Assembly: GCA_003021005.1 (NCBI GenBank)
Contig: PXRI01000017.1
Location: 207,948-271,947, forward strand
Direction of reading: 5' to 3'
Source of the DNA: Halobacteriales archaeon QS_1_69_70
GTDB taxonomy: Archaea; Halobacteriota; Halobacteria; Halobacteriales; Haloarculaceae
Length of the DNA stretch: 64,000 nt
Shown here: piece by piece, positions 52,924 through 62,227 of the stretch
How positions within the stretch are numbered: position 1 is the first letter of the stretch
Layout: each line of letters starts with the position of its first letter
Position numbers and translations under genes: made by a program
Notes under the pieces: model-generated
What the model was told of the DNA's origin: nothing
Seen by the model: the letters and a program-made list of their open reading frames with translations, nothing else
The model's database searches: none

Positions 52924-53513
52924 ACTCTCACCTTCAGGGTCGCGTCACAGGTGCCGTCGCCCGTGTCGAACTCGCAGCCCGGGATGGTGACGATGCGGCG
53001 GGCGACGACGATTGAGTCACGGTCTGTCGGGAGGTCGCCAACCACGAACTCCGCGCCCCCACAGGAGGGCGTGGAGGCCCCCTCGTGGACGACGGTGCCG
53101 CCGAGGGACTCTGTACAAACCGTCCGGAACCGGTCGTCGCCGGTCGCGTCCGGGTCGACCTGTTCGACCGTGACGTTGACATGGAGGCGGTCGCCGTCGA
53201 CGCCGACCCGCTCGTGGATGGAGTCGCCGCTGTACCCGCAGCCGTCGGGGATGTCGTCCTCGCTCGTCGAGCCGTCGAAGAACACCTCCGCACACGCGCC
53301 GTCGACGACATACGGGTCGGCGGGGTCGCCAAGCGCGCCCTCGGCGAGGTGGCTGGCGACGCGGTCGGCGGTGACGCTGCGGTCCTGGTTGCCTTCGACG
53401 AACGGCGTGGTGAGCGAGGGGATGAACGTGAAGACGAACGCGACGGCGACGAGGAACACCCCCATCGCGATGGCGAAGTCGATCACGGTCTGGCCGCGTG
53501 CGGTGTCCGGCAT
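52917..53513 (-). CDS. Pilin-like protein (DUF7287-like)
   Basis: 198 residues. MPDTARGQTVIDFAIAMGVF signal-anchor, then a beta-rich exported domain with six cysteines (VDGACAEV, DGCGYSG, TVCTESL, PSCGGAE, PGCEFD, GTCDATL), likely disulfide-bonded. Follows TadC by 4 nt on the same strand. Expected minor pilin or pilus accessory. Confidence 0.75.
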   Translation of the reverse strand: MPDTARGQTVIDFAIAMGVFLVAVAFVFTFIPSLTTPFVEGNQDRSVTADRVASHLAEGALGDPADPYVVDGACAEVFFDGSTSEDDIPDGCGYSGDSIHERVGVDGDRLHVNVTVEQVDPDATGDDRFRTVCTESLGGTVVHEGASTPSCGGAEFVVGDLPTDRDSIVVARRIVTIPGCEFDTGDGTCDATLKVRVW

Positions 53514-53517
53514 GGTG

Positions 53518-55521
53518 TCAGACGAGCATGAACGTGATCAGCGCGAGCGTCGGGAGCACGACGAGGAACTTCAGGCCGGCCTTGAGGCTGACCTCGCGGA
53601 TGTAACCGGCGATGAGCCCGGAGATGATCGCCTGCAGCGTGACGGCATGGAAGAAAAGCAGCGTCAGCATCTCGATGTCGAGGCCGCCGGTGAACTGGCC
53701 GCCGCCCTCGGCGGCCTGCTGGGTCAGCCCCGCCATCGTCTCGAGGAACTTGACCTTCAACAGCGCCATGACGCCGAGCAGAGTCACGTAGGTCATGATG
53801 ATGATGACCATCTGCATCCGCGTGCGCGACTTCCGGTCGCGCTCGATGTCGTCCTGGTTCTCGGAGGCCTGGGCGGCCGTCGACAGGACCTGCGTGATCT
53901 GGCTGGAGGCCTCCTGGGCCTTCGAGATGAGCTTCACCGTCCGTGCGAGCCGCGGGATGTGGTAGTCGTTGTTGAACTCCCGCAGCGCGGTCTTCAGGCT
54001 GGTGCCGTAGTTGACCTTCGCGTACATCGTCCGGAACTCCCCGGCGAGGCGGCCGGAGGAGGTCTCGGCGACGACGTTCAGCGACTCCAGAAGCGTCATC
54101 CCGGTGTCGTTGGCACTGGAGAGCTTCCGGAGGTTGTCCGACAGCTTGTTCGTGATCGCGTTCCGGGAGCGGATGTTCCACTCGTGGAAGACGGTCAGGG
54201 GGACGATGTTGACGTACAGCGGTACGTACAGCCAGAAGAACGTGCCCATGACCGGGTCGGCGAAGATGCCCTCGATCCTCGTCGGGGCGTAGCCGACCAT
54301 CACCGACACCCCGACGAGCACGAGCGAAATCGGCAGCGTGAGTCCGAGGACCGCAAGCGGGTACTCACGGAAGAACAGGTGGGGTGCCTTGAGGACGCCG
54401 GCGATCCGGTAGGCGCCCTCCTTGGACTTCACGCGGTCGAATATCGCGTAGTCGCCGGCGTAGTCGTCGGCCAGCCCGAGGTCGAACATGCCGCCGGACT
54501 CGCCGACGACCTCGCCGGTCTCGTCCCGCAGGTAGCCGTCGCCGACTTCGTCCTGGACGACGGTCGACACCAGGACGAGAAAGCCGACGCCGATCAGCGG
54601 GATCAGGCCGTAGACGGTGCCGTACAGGAGCATGTCGTTAGCCTCCCCGAGCATCGACATGATCACCAGGATGATGATGAGAAGCAGTGGGAACAGCGAC
54701 AGCGTCATGTACATCTCCCCGAACAGCTCCAGGGTCTCCAACACCAGTTCCTGCTCCTGCTTGGAGGTCCGCATGTGCTTTTCCTTCTGGTCTTCGAGGA
54801 ACTTCTCCATGTCACCCCCGGAGTTGATGATCGACAGCATGTCCGTGAGGAACTGGCTGAGTTCGTCGGAGGGCGTCTGGGCCGCCTGGTTCCGGATGGC
54901 CGTCCGGTAGTCGGTGTCGAAGTACTCGGTCTCGAGGACGATCGACTGGAACTCCTGGGCGACCTCGCCGTAGGTGTCGTCGGCCTTCGCCATCGCCTGC
55001 AGTATCTCGAGCTGGTTCAGCCCGCCGACCGACAGCGCGTACATGAACGACACCGAGTCCGACAGGAGGACGTTGATCTCGCGCTTCCGGGCGCTGGCCT
55101 GGAGGTACGGCCGGCCGGCCATGCCGCCGAAGCCGGTGGCGAACCCGATCGAGCCGAAAACGAGGCCCGACACCACGACGATGAACGGGAGCTTCAGCGC
55201 GTTGACGAGGCCGAGGTAGGGGTCCGGCAGCGGCAACCCGAGGAACGTCGGCGGCTCCGTGACGAGGAAGGTGACGACAGCCCAGCCGACCGCCGTCCCG
55301 AGCAGCCACAGCACCGCGCCGGTGAGCACGCCGATGCCCAGCGCCCGCGACAGGTAGATCTCGACGGTCTGGGGGATGCGGGCCTCCGCGAGCTTGTTCT
55401 CGAGGGTGCCGACGAAGTCGCTGTCCTCGTCGAACAGCCGCACGTACAGGGGGTAGAACAGGTCGGCCAGCAGGGTCTGGCTGGACCCGGCGCGGGTGCC
55501 GCCGGCAGAGCGGAGGCTCAT
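53518..55521 (-). CDS. Pilus assembly membrane protein, PilC/TadC type
   Basis: 667 residues with two type II secretion F domains and about nine spans. Seen: MKFSRE-like cytoplasmic segments SSNDTGMTLLESLNVVAETS-type (SANDTGMTLLESLNVVA), SGGDMEKFLEDQKEKHM and the second-domain TSLKTALREFNNDYHIPR. It forms the inner-membrane platform that the ATPase acts on. Starts by ATGA overlap with the ATPase stop. The 6.3-kb remnant is a second, dead copy of the same family. Confidence 0.9.
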   Translation of the reverse strand: MSLRSAGGTRAGSSQTLLADLFYPLYVRLFDEDSDFVGTLENKLAEARIPQTVEIYLSRALGIGVLTGAVLWLLGTAVGWAVVTFLVTEPPTFLGLPLPDPYLGLVNALKLPFIVVVSGLVFGSIGFATGFGGMAGRPYLQASARKREINVLLSDSVSFMYALSVGGLNQLEILQAMAKADDTYGEVAQEFQSIVLETEYFDTDYRTAIRNQAAQTPSDELSQFLTDMLSIINSGGDMEKFLEDQKEKHMRTSKQEQELVLETLELFGEMYMTLSLFPLLLIIILVIMSMLGEANDMLLYGTVYGLIPLIGVGFLVLVSTVVQDEVGDGYLRDETGEVVGESGGMFDLGLADDYAGDYAIFDRVKSKEGAYRIAGVLKAPHLFFREYPLAVLGLTLPISLVLVGVSVMVGYAPTRIEGIFADPVMGTFFWLYVPLYVNIVPLTVFHEWNIRSRNAITNKLSDNLRKLSSANDTGMTLLESLNVVAETSSGRLAGEFRTMYAKVNYGTSLKTALREFNNDYHIPRLARTVKLISKAQEASSQITQVLSTAAQASENQDDIERDRKSRTRMQMVIIIMTYVTLLGVMALLKVKFLETMAGLTQQAAEGGGQFTGGLDIEMLTLLFFHAVTLQAIISGLIAGYIREVSLKAGLKFLVVLPTLALITFMLV

Positions 55522-57845
55522 CGGTCCTCCCGGTCGGCGTCGAGCGCCGTCTCACCACCGTCGGTGGTCGCCTCGCCGTCGCCGCCGGCCTCGAAGGAGA
55601 AACTGCCCAGGTCCTCGGCGGGCTCGCCCTCCTCGGGTGCGACGTCGTCGGCCTCCTCGATCTCCAGCGCGTCGGCGACGTCCGCGTCGACGGGGTCCTC
55701 GCGGTACTCCGACAGCAGGTCCTCGCCCTGCTCTAAGACCCGTTCGGCCTCCGTTAGGATCTCTCCCTCCGCCGAGGGTCGCGGGACCATGGCCTCCTTG
55801 TCGGGGTCGATGTCGATCTCGACCGACTCCATCTCCCGGAGGTCCTCGAGTGACCGCTCCAGTTCGTCGGTCGCGATGAGTTTCAGGATGGAGTCGGGGT
55901 CGTTGATGAACGCCTGGAGGGACGCGGCGACCTGGGTGTAGGTGTTGAGGTCCTGCTCGACGAGGTACGCCAGCACGATCTCCCGTATGAACACCTCCCG
56001 ATCTAGTCGCTCGCGGGTCCAGCCGCGGTCGAACTGGATCTCGTCGAGGGTGTTCGACTCGCCCATCTGGAGGAACTCGTCGGTCTCGGCCTGCCACTGG
56101 TAGACGTCCTGGACGTTGATCTCGTCGTTCTCGGGGTCGTAGTGGTTGATCTCGGTCAGCGCCTTGTTCCGGCGAACCTTGTTGCCCTGCACGCGCGTCT
56201 GGGTCTGGATGGACACCAGATCCAGCGCCGTGAACATCGTCTTCGAGACGTTGATCGGGTCGGTGGTGAACCGCTTTATGACCTCGCCGACGGAGTCGGC
56301 GTGGAACGTCGTCAGCGTGGTGTGGCCGGTGGACATGACCTGGAACAGCGTCCGGCCCTCCTCGCCACGGATCTCGCCCATCACGATGTACTCGGGGCGC
56401 TGCCGGAGGGCGGCCTCAAGCAGGTCGAACTCGTCGACGTCGCCCTTGTCGCCCTCGCTGAACGACGGGCGGGTGACGCTTGCGATCCAGTTGCGCTGGG
56501 GGAGCTCGACCTCGCGGGTGTCCTCGATGGAGACGATCTTCGCCTTCGACGGGATGAAGAGCGACACGGCGTTCAGCGAGGTCGTCTTCCCGGAGGCGGT
56601 GCCCCCGGCGAAGATCAGCGACTTGTGGTTCTCGATGCAGAGCCACAGAAACGCCATCTCCTCCAGTGAGAACGTGTGCCAGTTGATGAGGTCGACCGGC
56701 GTGAAGGGCACGTCCTTGAACTGCCGGATCGTGTAGTTCGTCCCGTGGTCGGAGACCTCCCGACCCAGCGTCAGCTGGGAGCGGGAGCCGTCCGGCAGCG
56801 TCGCGTCGACCTGCGGGTTCCGCTTGGAGATGCCCTTCCCGGACCGCTGTGAGAGCTTGACGACGAAGTCGTCCAGCTCCTCCTCGCCGTGGTAGACGTT
56901 GCTGATGATCTGCTCGTAGTCGGAGTGGTAGACGAACACCGGCGAGTCGTAGCCGTCACAGGAGATGTCCTCGATGTTGATGTCGTGCTTGATGCCGTCG
57001 ATCCGCTCGAACCCGATGAAGTCCCGCCGCAGCAGATACAACAGTTTCTCGATCTGGTACTCCGTGAGCGTCTCGCTGTCCTCCGCTAGGAGCGCGGGTT
57101 CTGGTCGGGCCTCGACGCCCTGGAGGTCGCCCGTCCGGTCCGGACGTTCGGTGTCCTCGTCCCTGCCGAGGGCCGCCTTCACCCCGCCCACCAGGCCGCC
57201 ATCGTCGTCCGGGCGAGCGTCCTCGTCGTAGAGGTCATAACGCGCCAGGAGCTCGTGAGTCTCCTCCTCGATGACGTCGCCGCGGGCCTCCTCGCTGCCC
57301 TGGACGACCACCTGGTCGCTGGAGTACTTGATGGCGGTTTTGAGCTTCCCGGAGAGAAAGTCCCGGAGGTCCGCCTCGATGGGGGTCAGGTGGGGTTCGA
57401 TCAGGTAGTACTTCTTTTCGTTCTCCTTCTCGGAGTGGAAGATGACGACGAAGGAGTACGGTTTGTTCACCCAGTAGCGCTCGACCTCCCGGAAGTGGTG
57501 TTTCTTCTCCAGGGGGACGGACTTCTCCAGGTCGTACCGGTTGACCACGGTGGTGCCGCCCTCGTCCGCAGTGAAGAAAGCGTCCTCGTCCAACTCGGGG
57601 GTGACGCGGACGGTGTGTTCCGCCGCGGCCGCCTCGAGCCGCGAGGCGACATCGGCGGCGCCCTCCAGGACGTCCTCGACGTGGTCGGCCACCCGGCCGG
57701 ACGCCACGGTCGAGCGGAGTTCCTCGACGTCGGAGTCGGCGGCGCCCCCGGGTGGGGTGGACCCGTCCGTTTCGTCCGGGCCCGCAACGGCTGGCTCCCC
57801 GGCACCAGCCCGGTCGACCTCCGCCTCGTCTATAGCCATTGACAT
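55518..57845 (-). CDS. Type II/IV secretion system ATPase, PilB-like
   Basis: 775 residues from ATG 57845. Acidic N-terminal extension, then N-terminal domain (KPYSFVVIFHSEKENEKKYY) and the ATPase core: Walker A IFAGGTASGKTTSLNAV near 412-428, Asp box IVSIEDTREVELPQRNW, Walker B YIVMGEIRGEEGRTLFQ, His box STGHTTLTTFHADS. An acidic, poorly conserved 150-residue tail follows. Powers assembly of the pilus encoded by the next four genes. An ATG two codons later is equally possible. Upstream is only a short AT-poor region. Confidence 0.93.
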   Translation of the reverse strand: MSMAIDEAEVDRAGAGEPAVAGPDETDGSTPPGGAADSDVEELRSTVASGRVADHVEDVLEGAADVASRLEAAAAEHTVRVTPELDEDAFFTADEGGTTVVNRYDLEKSVPLEKKHHFREVERYWVNKPYSFVVIFHSEKENEKKYYLIEPHLTPIEADLRDFLSGKLKTAIKYSSDQVVVQGSEEARGDVIEEETHELLARYDLYDEDARPDDDGGLVGGVKAALGRDEDTERPDRTGDLQGVEARPEPALLAEDSETLTEYQIEKLLYLLRRDFIGFERIDGIKHDINIEDISCDGYDSPVFVYHSDYEQIISNVYHGEEELDDFVVKLSQRSGKGISKRNPQVDATLPDGSRSQLTLGREVSDHGTNYTIRQFKDVPFTPVDLINWHTFSLEEMAFLWLCIENHKSLIFAGGTASGKTTSLNAVSLFIPSKAKIVSIEDTREVELPQRNWIASVTRPSFSEGDKGDVDEFDLLEAALRQRPEYIVMGEIRGEEGRTLFQVMSTGHTTLTTFHADSVGEVIKRFTTDPINVSKTMFTALDLVSIQTQTRVQGNKVRRNKALTEINHYDPENDEINVQDVYQWQAETDEFLQMGESNTLDEIQFDRGWTRERLDREVFIREIVLAYLVEQDLNTYTQVAASLQAFINDPDSILKLIATDELERSLEDLREMESVEIDIDPDKEAMVPRPSAEGEILTEAERVLEQGEDLLSEYREDPVDADVADALEIEEADDVAPEEGEPAEDLGSFSFEAGGDGEATTDGGETALDADREDR

Positions 57846-58042
57846 GCTGTAACACCTCAGCGGCGAAAAAGGTTTAGGCCCTTTCTGTATTCGACCCGCG
57901 GCGCGAGGTCGCACGGCCAAGCAGGGGAGCGGCGCTGTGCGACCGGCGGGAGGCACCGGCGACGCCGTCTCGCCGCCGGGCCGGCCAGTCCGGTAATCGT
58001 CCCGCCGGCGGGCCGGCCAAGACGGTGATGGGCCCGCCGGGG

Positions 58043-59109
58043 TCAGGCGACGAACCGCTCGAGCCGGTCCATCGCGGACTTCAGTTCGTCCAGCCCGGTC
58101 GCATACGAGGCCCGCAGGTGGCCCGCCGCGCCCGCGCCGAACGCCGTGCCGGGCACCATCGCCACCCGCTCGGCCTCTAGTAGGTCCTCGGCGAACTGTT
58201 CGGCGTCGCCGCTCGGGCAGGCGGGAAAGACGTAGAACGCGCCGGTGGCCTCGAAGCAGTCGATCCCCATCTCCTCGAGCCGCGAGAGGACGAAGTTGCG
58301 GCGGCGGTCGTACTGGGCGCGCATCTCCTCGACGTCTGGCCGGCAGTTCCGGAGCGCCTCGATGGCGGCGTGCTGGGCCGTCGTCGGCGCCGACAGCATC
58401 GTGTACTGGTGGACGCGGTTCATCGGACCACGACCGTCCGCTCCCGCATGCCCTCGAACTCGGCGATGGAGACGTGCTCACCCTCGTAGGTGAGGTCGGC
58501 GTAGATCTCGTCGGCCAGGACGGCGACGTCGTGCTCGCGGCAGAACTCGGCGACGGCGGCCAGCTCCGGCCGGTTCATCGTGGCGCCGGTCGGGTTGTTC
58601 GGGTAGCAGTACACCAGCAGGTCGGCCTCGTCGGCGCCCGCCTCGTAGAGCACTTCGGGGGTGAGCTCGAACTCGTCGTCGGCCCGGGTCGGGACGTCCA
58701 GTACCTCGCCGCCCGAGAAGGCGACGCCCGGCGTGTAGGAGACGTAGCAGGGCTGGGCGACGGCGACGGTGTCGCCGGGGTCGACGAGCGCGCGGAAGGC
58801 GACGTCGATGGCCTCGCTCGCGCCGGCGGTGACGAGCACCTCCTCGTCGGGGTCGTACTCGAGGTTCCACCGGCGGGCGTCCTCGGCGATGGCCTCCCGT
58901 AGTTCCCGCTTGCCGCGGTTGGCGGTGTAGGCGGTCCGGCCGCGCTCCAGGGCGCTGATGGCGGCCTCCCGGGCGGCCCAGGGCGCCGAGAAGTCCGGCT
59001 CGCCGACGCCCAGCGAGATGACGTCGTCGAGCTCCTCGGCCAGCTCGAAGAACCGGCGGATGCCGGACGGCGGCACCGCCGCGACGCGCTCGCTGGGCCG
59101 CAGCGTCAT
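58043..59109 (-). pseudogene. Class I/II aminotransferase gene missing its PLP-lysine segment
   Basis: ATG 59109 opens LRPSERVAAVPPSGIRRFFE; PLP-binding AGASEAIDVAF, PNNPTGATMNRPEL and VLADEIYADLTYEGEHVSI are intact up to TVVVR, where a TGA occurs at 58420. In another frame the enzyme resumes at MNRVHQYTMLSAPTTAQHAA and continues normally to DRLERFVA. The missing 25-30 residues are where the family carries S-x-S/A-K with the Schiff-base lysine. As written the product is inactive. Its ATGA overlap with the Lrp gene shows the usual operon. Confidence 0.82.
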
Positions 59110-59594
59110 GGCGTGACCGACAGGCGGTCGTCGTCGCCGCCGTCGTCGAACCGGTAGCCGCCCTGCTTGTAGGTCTCCATGATGTAGTGGGTCACCGTCT
59201 GCGTGATGGCCGGCAGCGGCGCCACCTTGTCGCTGACGAACCGGGAGACCTCCCGCATCGAGTCGCCCTCGACCTCCAGGGCGAAGTCGTAGTCCCCGGA
59301 GACGAGCCGGAGCCCGCGGACCTCCGGGAAGCCGGCGAGCCGCTCGGCGACGTCGCGGTAGCTGGTCTCCCGGTCGAGCGTGACGTTCAGCTCCACGTGG
59401 GCGCGGACGCGCTCGTCGACGACGGCGTCCCAGTCGACGATGGCGGTGTAGCCCTGGATGACGCCGTCGTCCTCCAGATTCGCGATGGTCTCCTCGACCT
59501 CGGCCTCCGAGTGGCCGGTCAGCCGGGCGAGGTCGGCCGTCGAGTGGCGGGCGTCCTCACGGAGCAGCTCCAGCAGTTCCGTCTCGTGGTCCAT
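59106..59594 (-). CDS. Lrp/AsnC-family transcriptional regulator
   Basis: 162 residues from ATG 59594 (MDHETELLELLREDARHSTA). N-terminal HTH (ADLARLTGHSEAEVEETIAN) and C-terminal RAM ligand-binding domain (VRAHVELNVTLDRETSYRDV; LRLVSGDYDFALEVEGDSM). Such regulators are commonly paired with an aminotransferase and tune it by amino-acid binding; the 4-nt overlap with the downstream gene supports that. Longer reading starts exist but lack HTH content. Confidence 0.93.
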   Translation of the reverse strand: MDHETELLELLREDARHSTADLARLTGHSEAEVEETIANLEDDGVIQGYTAIVDWDAVVDERVRAHVELNVTLDRETSYRDVAERLAGFPEVRGLRLVSGDYDFALEVEGDSMREVSRFVSDKVAPLPAITQTVTHYIMETYKQGGYRFDDGGDDDRLSVTP

Positions 59595-59758
59595 GGGGGA
59601 TAGGACGGCAGCGCGGACTAAAGCGTTGGGAGGGCCCATCAAATGGGCCCACCAACCGGGTCCCTGAGGTGGCCGGCCGCCGAGTGCGGCATATAAGGTA
59701 ATGCCTTGGTATATTATCTCTCGATACTCTTATTATGCGGACGCCACCAGGAGCGGGC

Positions 59759-59941
59759 ATGCAGCAGCACGCGTTGCGGACGGCACTGACCCTGTACCAG
59801 CGCAGCACCATCGACGTGGAGACGGCGGCCCGCACGGCCGGCGTCGATCCTGCCCGCCTGCAGCGCGCCGTCGACCGCGTTGGCGGCCGCACCTCCACGC
59901 CGACCGCCGATGTCGAGCGGGTCCCCGTCGGCGCGGACTGA
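59759..59941 (+). CDS. Small HTH-like protein (DUF7317-like)
   Basis: 60 residues from ATG 59759, preceded by GGAG 7 nt before it. LRTALTLYQRSTIDVETAAR and TAGVDPARLQRAVDRVG read as a compact helix-turn-helix. TATATTAT at 59710-59717 is a likely TATA box. Resembles small haloarchaeal DNA-binding proteins known by DUF number only. An in-frame ATG at 59735 is the alternative. Confidence 0.6.
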   Translation: MQQHALRTALTLYQRSTIDVETAARTAGVDPARLQRAVDRVGGRTSTPTADVERVPVGAD

Positions 59942-60091
59942 TACTGCCGGCTGTACTTCCGTGAATACTCTGTTGGGATATTCCACGGTCGAGGGCCTGA
60001 ACGCCGATCTCTTGGCCAGGACCGCACCACTCAGTTACAGCCGGCAGTACGAACCCGAACGGGTTAGTCCCGGCGGGCTGTACCGTCCGGC

Positions 60092-61333
60092 GTGTCGCGC
60101 ACGCCGCAGGTCGTCGTCGGCCTCGTCGCCGGCTCCCACGTCGTCAACCACGCCTACCTCCTGCTTTTTGCGCCCGCGTTCCCGCTGCTCGGCGAGGAGT
60201 TCGGCGCGTCGCTGGCCGCCCTCGGCCTCACCGTCGGTGTCGTCAACGCCGTCGTCACCGCCGGCCAGCTCCCGCTCGGCTACGTCTCCGACAGCTACAG
60301 CCACACCGCCGTCCTGGTGGGCTCGCTCGCCGTGGGGACCGTCGGCGCGGCGCTCGCGGCCCTGTCGACCTCCTACCTCGCGCTGCTCGCCGCCGCGGCG
60401 GTGATGGGCGCCGGCGTGGCCGGCCACCACCCCGCCCACTACCCGCTCATCTCCGCGGCCGCGCCCGACGCCTACCGCTCGCGGGCCTACAGCGTCCACG
60501 GCTTCGCGGGCGCCATCGGGCTGGCCGTCCCCTTCGCTGCCGTCCCGGCGGCGACGACGCTCGGGTACGGCTGGCGCGCCGCGTTCGGCGCCGTCGCCGC
60601 GCTCGGGGCGGTCTACACGGTGGCCACTGTCGTGGTCGTCCGCCGGATTCCCGGGGAGATCGCCCATGCCGGCGCCCTCGCGGCCGACGAGGAAGAGTTG
60701 GTGGACGCGCCATCGACACTCGGCGCCACCGCGCGGTCGCTCGCCGACCGCCTCCGGGAGTACGTCGCCACGCTCGCCGGGGCGCCGATGATCCTGCTTC
60801 TGACCGCGCTGTGGTTCGTCAACAGCGTGGCCGTCTGGGGCATCCGCACCTACGCCGCGACGCTGCTTGCCGCCGGCTACGGCCTCGCGGAGGGCACCGC
60901 GTCGCTGGTTGCCAGCGCCATGCTCGTCGTCGGCGCCGTCGTCCTCCTCGGCGGCGGCTACCTCGGCGACCGCGTCGGCCCGGTCCCGGTTCTGTACGCC
61001 GGCTACGGGTCGCTGGTCGTCCTCGCCGGCGCGCTCGCCTCGGCGCTGTTGCCGGTGCTGGCCGCGGTCGGCGCGGTCCTGCTGCTCGCGGCGACGGTGG
61101 ACCTCTCCCGGCCCGCGCGGGCGACGCTTACCGACTTCGCGTCGGCGCGCGGCGACATCGGGAAGAACTTCGCGCTGATGACCATCGGTATCTCCATCGG
61201 CGGTGCCGTCGCCCCGCCGGCGTTCGGCTTCGTCATCGTGGTCGCGTCCGTCGAGGCGGCCTTCCTCTGTATCGCGGCGACGGCCGCCCTCGCGCTGGGG
61301 CTGTCCGTCGCCGTCGCCCGGACCCCCGGTTAG
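60092..61333 (+). CDS. Major facilitator superfamily transporter
   Basis: 413 residues, twelve spans from GTG 60092 (MSRTPQVVVGLVAGSHVVNH). The loop motif after span 2 (GYVSDSYSHTAVLV) matches MFS motif A, and GAGVAGHHPAHYPLIS in span 4 is distinctive. A central acidic cytoplasmic loop (GALAADEEELVDAPSTLG) separates the halves. Substrate unknown. Overall sequence suits drug or small organic anion export. Confidence 0.88.
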   Translation: MSRTPQVVVGLVAGSHVVNHAYLLLFAPAFPLLGEEFGASLAALGLTVGVVNAVVTAGQLPLGYVSDSYSHTAVLVGSLAVGTVGAALAALSTSYLALLAAAAVMGAGVAGHHPAHYPLISAAAPDAYRSRAYSVHGFAGAIGLAVPFAAVPAATTLGYGWRAAFGAVAALGAVYTVATVVVVRRIPGEIAHAGALAADEEELVDAPSTLGATARSLADRLREYVATLAGAPMILLLTALWFVNSVAVWGIRTYAATLLAAGYGLAEGTASLVASAMLVVGAVVLLGGGYLGDRVGPVPVLYAGYGSLVVLAGALASALLPVLAAVGAVLLLAATVDLSRPARATLTDFASARGDIGKNFALMTIGISIGGAVAPPAFGFVIVVASVEAAFLCIAATAALALGLSVAVARTPG

Positions 61334-62038
61334 GCCGGTGGGTAGCCGTCATGGCGATTACTGTGACTGTTTGTCGAGGGCACCGCACGCCGTTTTGTGG
61401 TTGATACCGTAGTGACTCGTCCTGCCGGCGAGGGTGTCATAGAACTATTCACAAGGTATTGATTTCATCTGGACCCCGGTGAATTGGCCGGGAGGTAGAC
61501 GTGCGCATGATACGGGTGATTCAGCGGAATCGGGCGTGGAATGACCCATGACAACCTCGAAAGCCCTCGCGGCGCTCGACCGCTCCGAGGCTCGCTGTCG
61601 TTCGAGAGAGCGACGCTTTCTCGTGATGTTGCCAGAATCCACAGGATTCTGGCCGCTTGCCGGACGTCGTCCGGCAATGTCGTCAGAACGCGACGCGTTC
61701 TGACTGCAAGCGGGAAATCGGAGACTTCCCGCAAACGAAAGACGCGTACGCGTCTTTCGAACCACGCTCCTCACTCCGTTGCGGTGCTTGCCTCGCCCGG
61801 GAGAGATCGACCGCCGCTCGCCCTTTTAATCCGTCAGGATTCAGTTGATCGGCCGGCAGAAACTGGCTCGCCAGTTAGTGCTTATCTGAACACCGCCTTC
61901 CGAACCGGTGCCAATGCCGGTGCCCCGGCGGGAGGCTTGACGGTGGCCCGGTCGAGTGACACACAGCGGTGCCCGAGGCGAGGGGGTTATTTTCACGGCG
62001 AGAGACCTGTCCCGACAAGCGACTTGGGGTCCCGCCGG
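61334..62038. other. Intergenic region with inverted hairpin-array element 1
   Basis: Contains the array at 61559-61837 described separately. Flanks hold no gene that I accept; apparent frames are Arg/Ser/Pro-rich. On the outer left an AT-rich CACAAGGTATTGATTTCATC patch near 61450 could be a promoter for nothing obvious. Confidence 0.55.
61559..61837 (-). repeat. Array of six consecutive hairpins with short loops (element 1)
   Basis: Six hairpins in 157 bp: 61603-61623 (CGAGAGAGCG/CGCTTTCTCG), 61632-61652 (CCAGAATCC, loop ACA), 61657-61677 (TTGCCGGAC, loop GTC), 61682-61704 (GTCAGAACGC, loop GAC), 61710-61732 (GCGGGAA/TTCCCGC) and 61736-61759 (CGAAAGACGCG, loop TA). Four have perfect stems of 9-11 bp. 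Ends: GAAAGCCCTCG at 61559 and GCTCGCCCTTTT at 61816, the reverse of the end motifs of element 2. Confidence 0.85.
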
Positions 62039-62227
62039 TCAGTCTCGGTTGACTCGTTCGCCGGCCTCATGGAACTGGTAGAGCAGGAATACCAACCCGA
62101 GCAGGGTGAGTGGTGGAATCAGTAACAGCAGACCGACGACCCACTTCCACCGGGAGATGACGATGGCACGGGCCTCGATCTCGTCGATGGTTCGGTCGAA
62201 GACGTTGACGGCGGTCTGTTCTCCCAT
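62039..62227 (-). CDS. Small membrane protein between two hairpin arrays
   Basis: 62 residues. A soluble amphipathic start (VNVFDRTIDEIEARAIVISR) and a single long or double span (WVVGLLLLIPPLTLLGLVFL), then YQFHEAGERVNRD. A TATA-like CTTAAAA on the minus strand about 26 nt upstream (62249-62256) indicates a leaderless transcript. No family recognised. It is the only gene between the two inverted array elements. Confidence 0.65.
   Translation of the reverse strand: MGEQTAVNVFDRTIDEIEARAIVISRWKWVVGLLLLIPPLTLLGLVFLLYQFHEAGERVNRD

Noticed and set aside
52678..55941. 1087-residue plus-strand frame opposite the pilus operon
   Set aside because: Gln/Glu/Arg/His-rich mirror of PilC and pilin genes; no motifs.
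61541..62125. 194-residue plus-strand frame through hairpin array 1
   Set aside because: Translates palindromes into repeated Arg/Ser/Thr text; the hairpins explain the openness of the frame.
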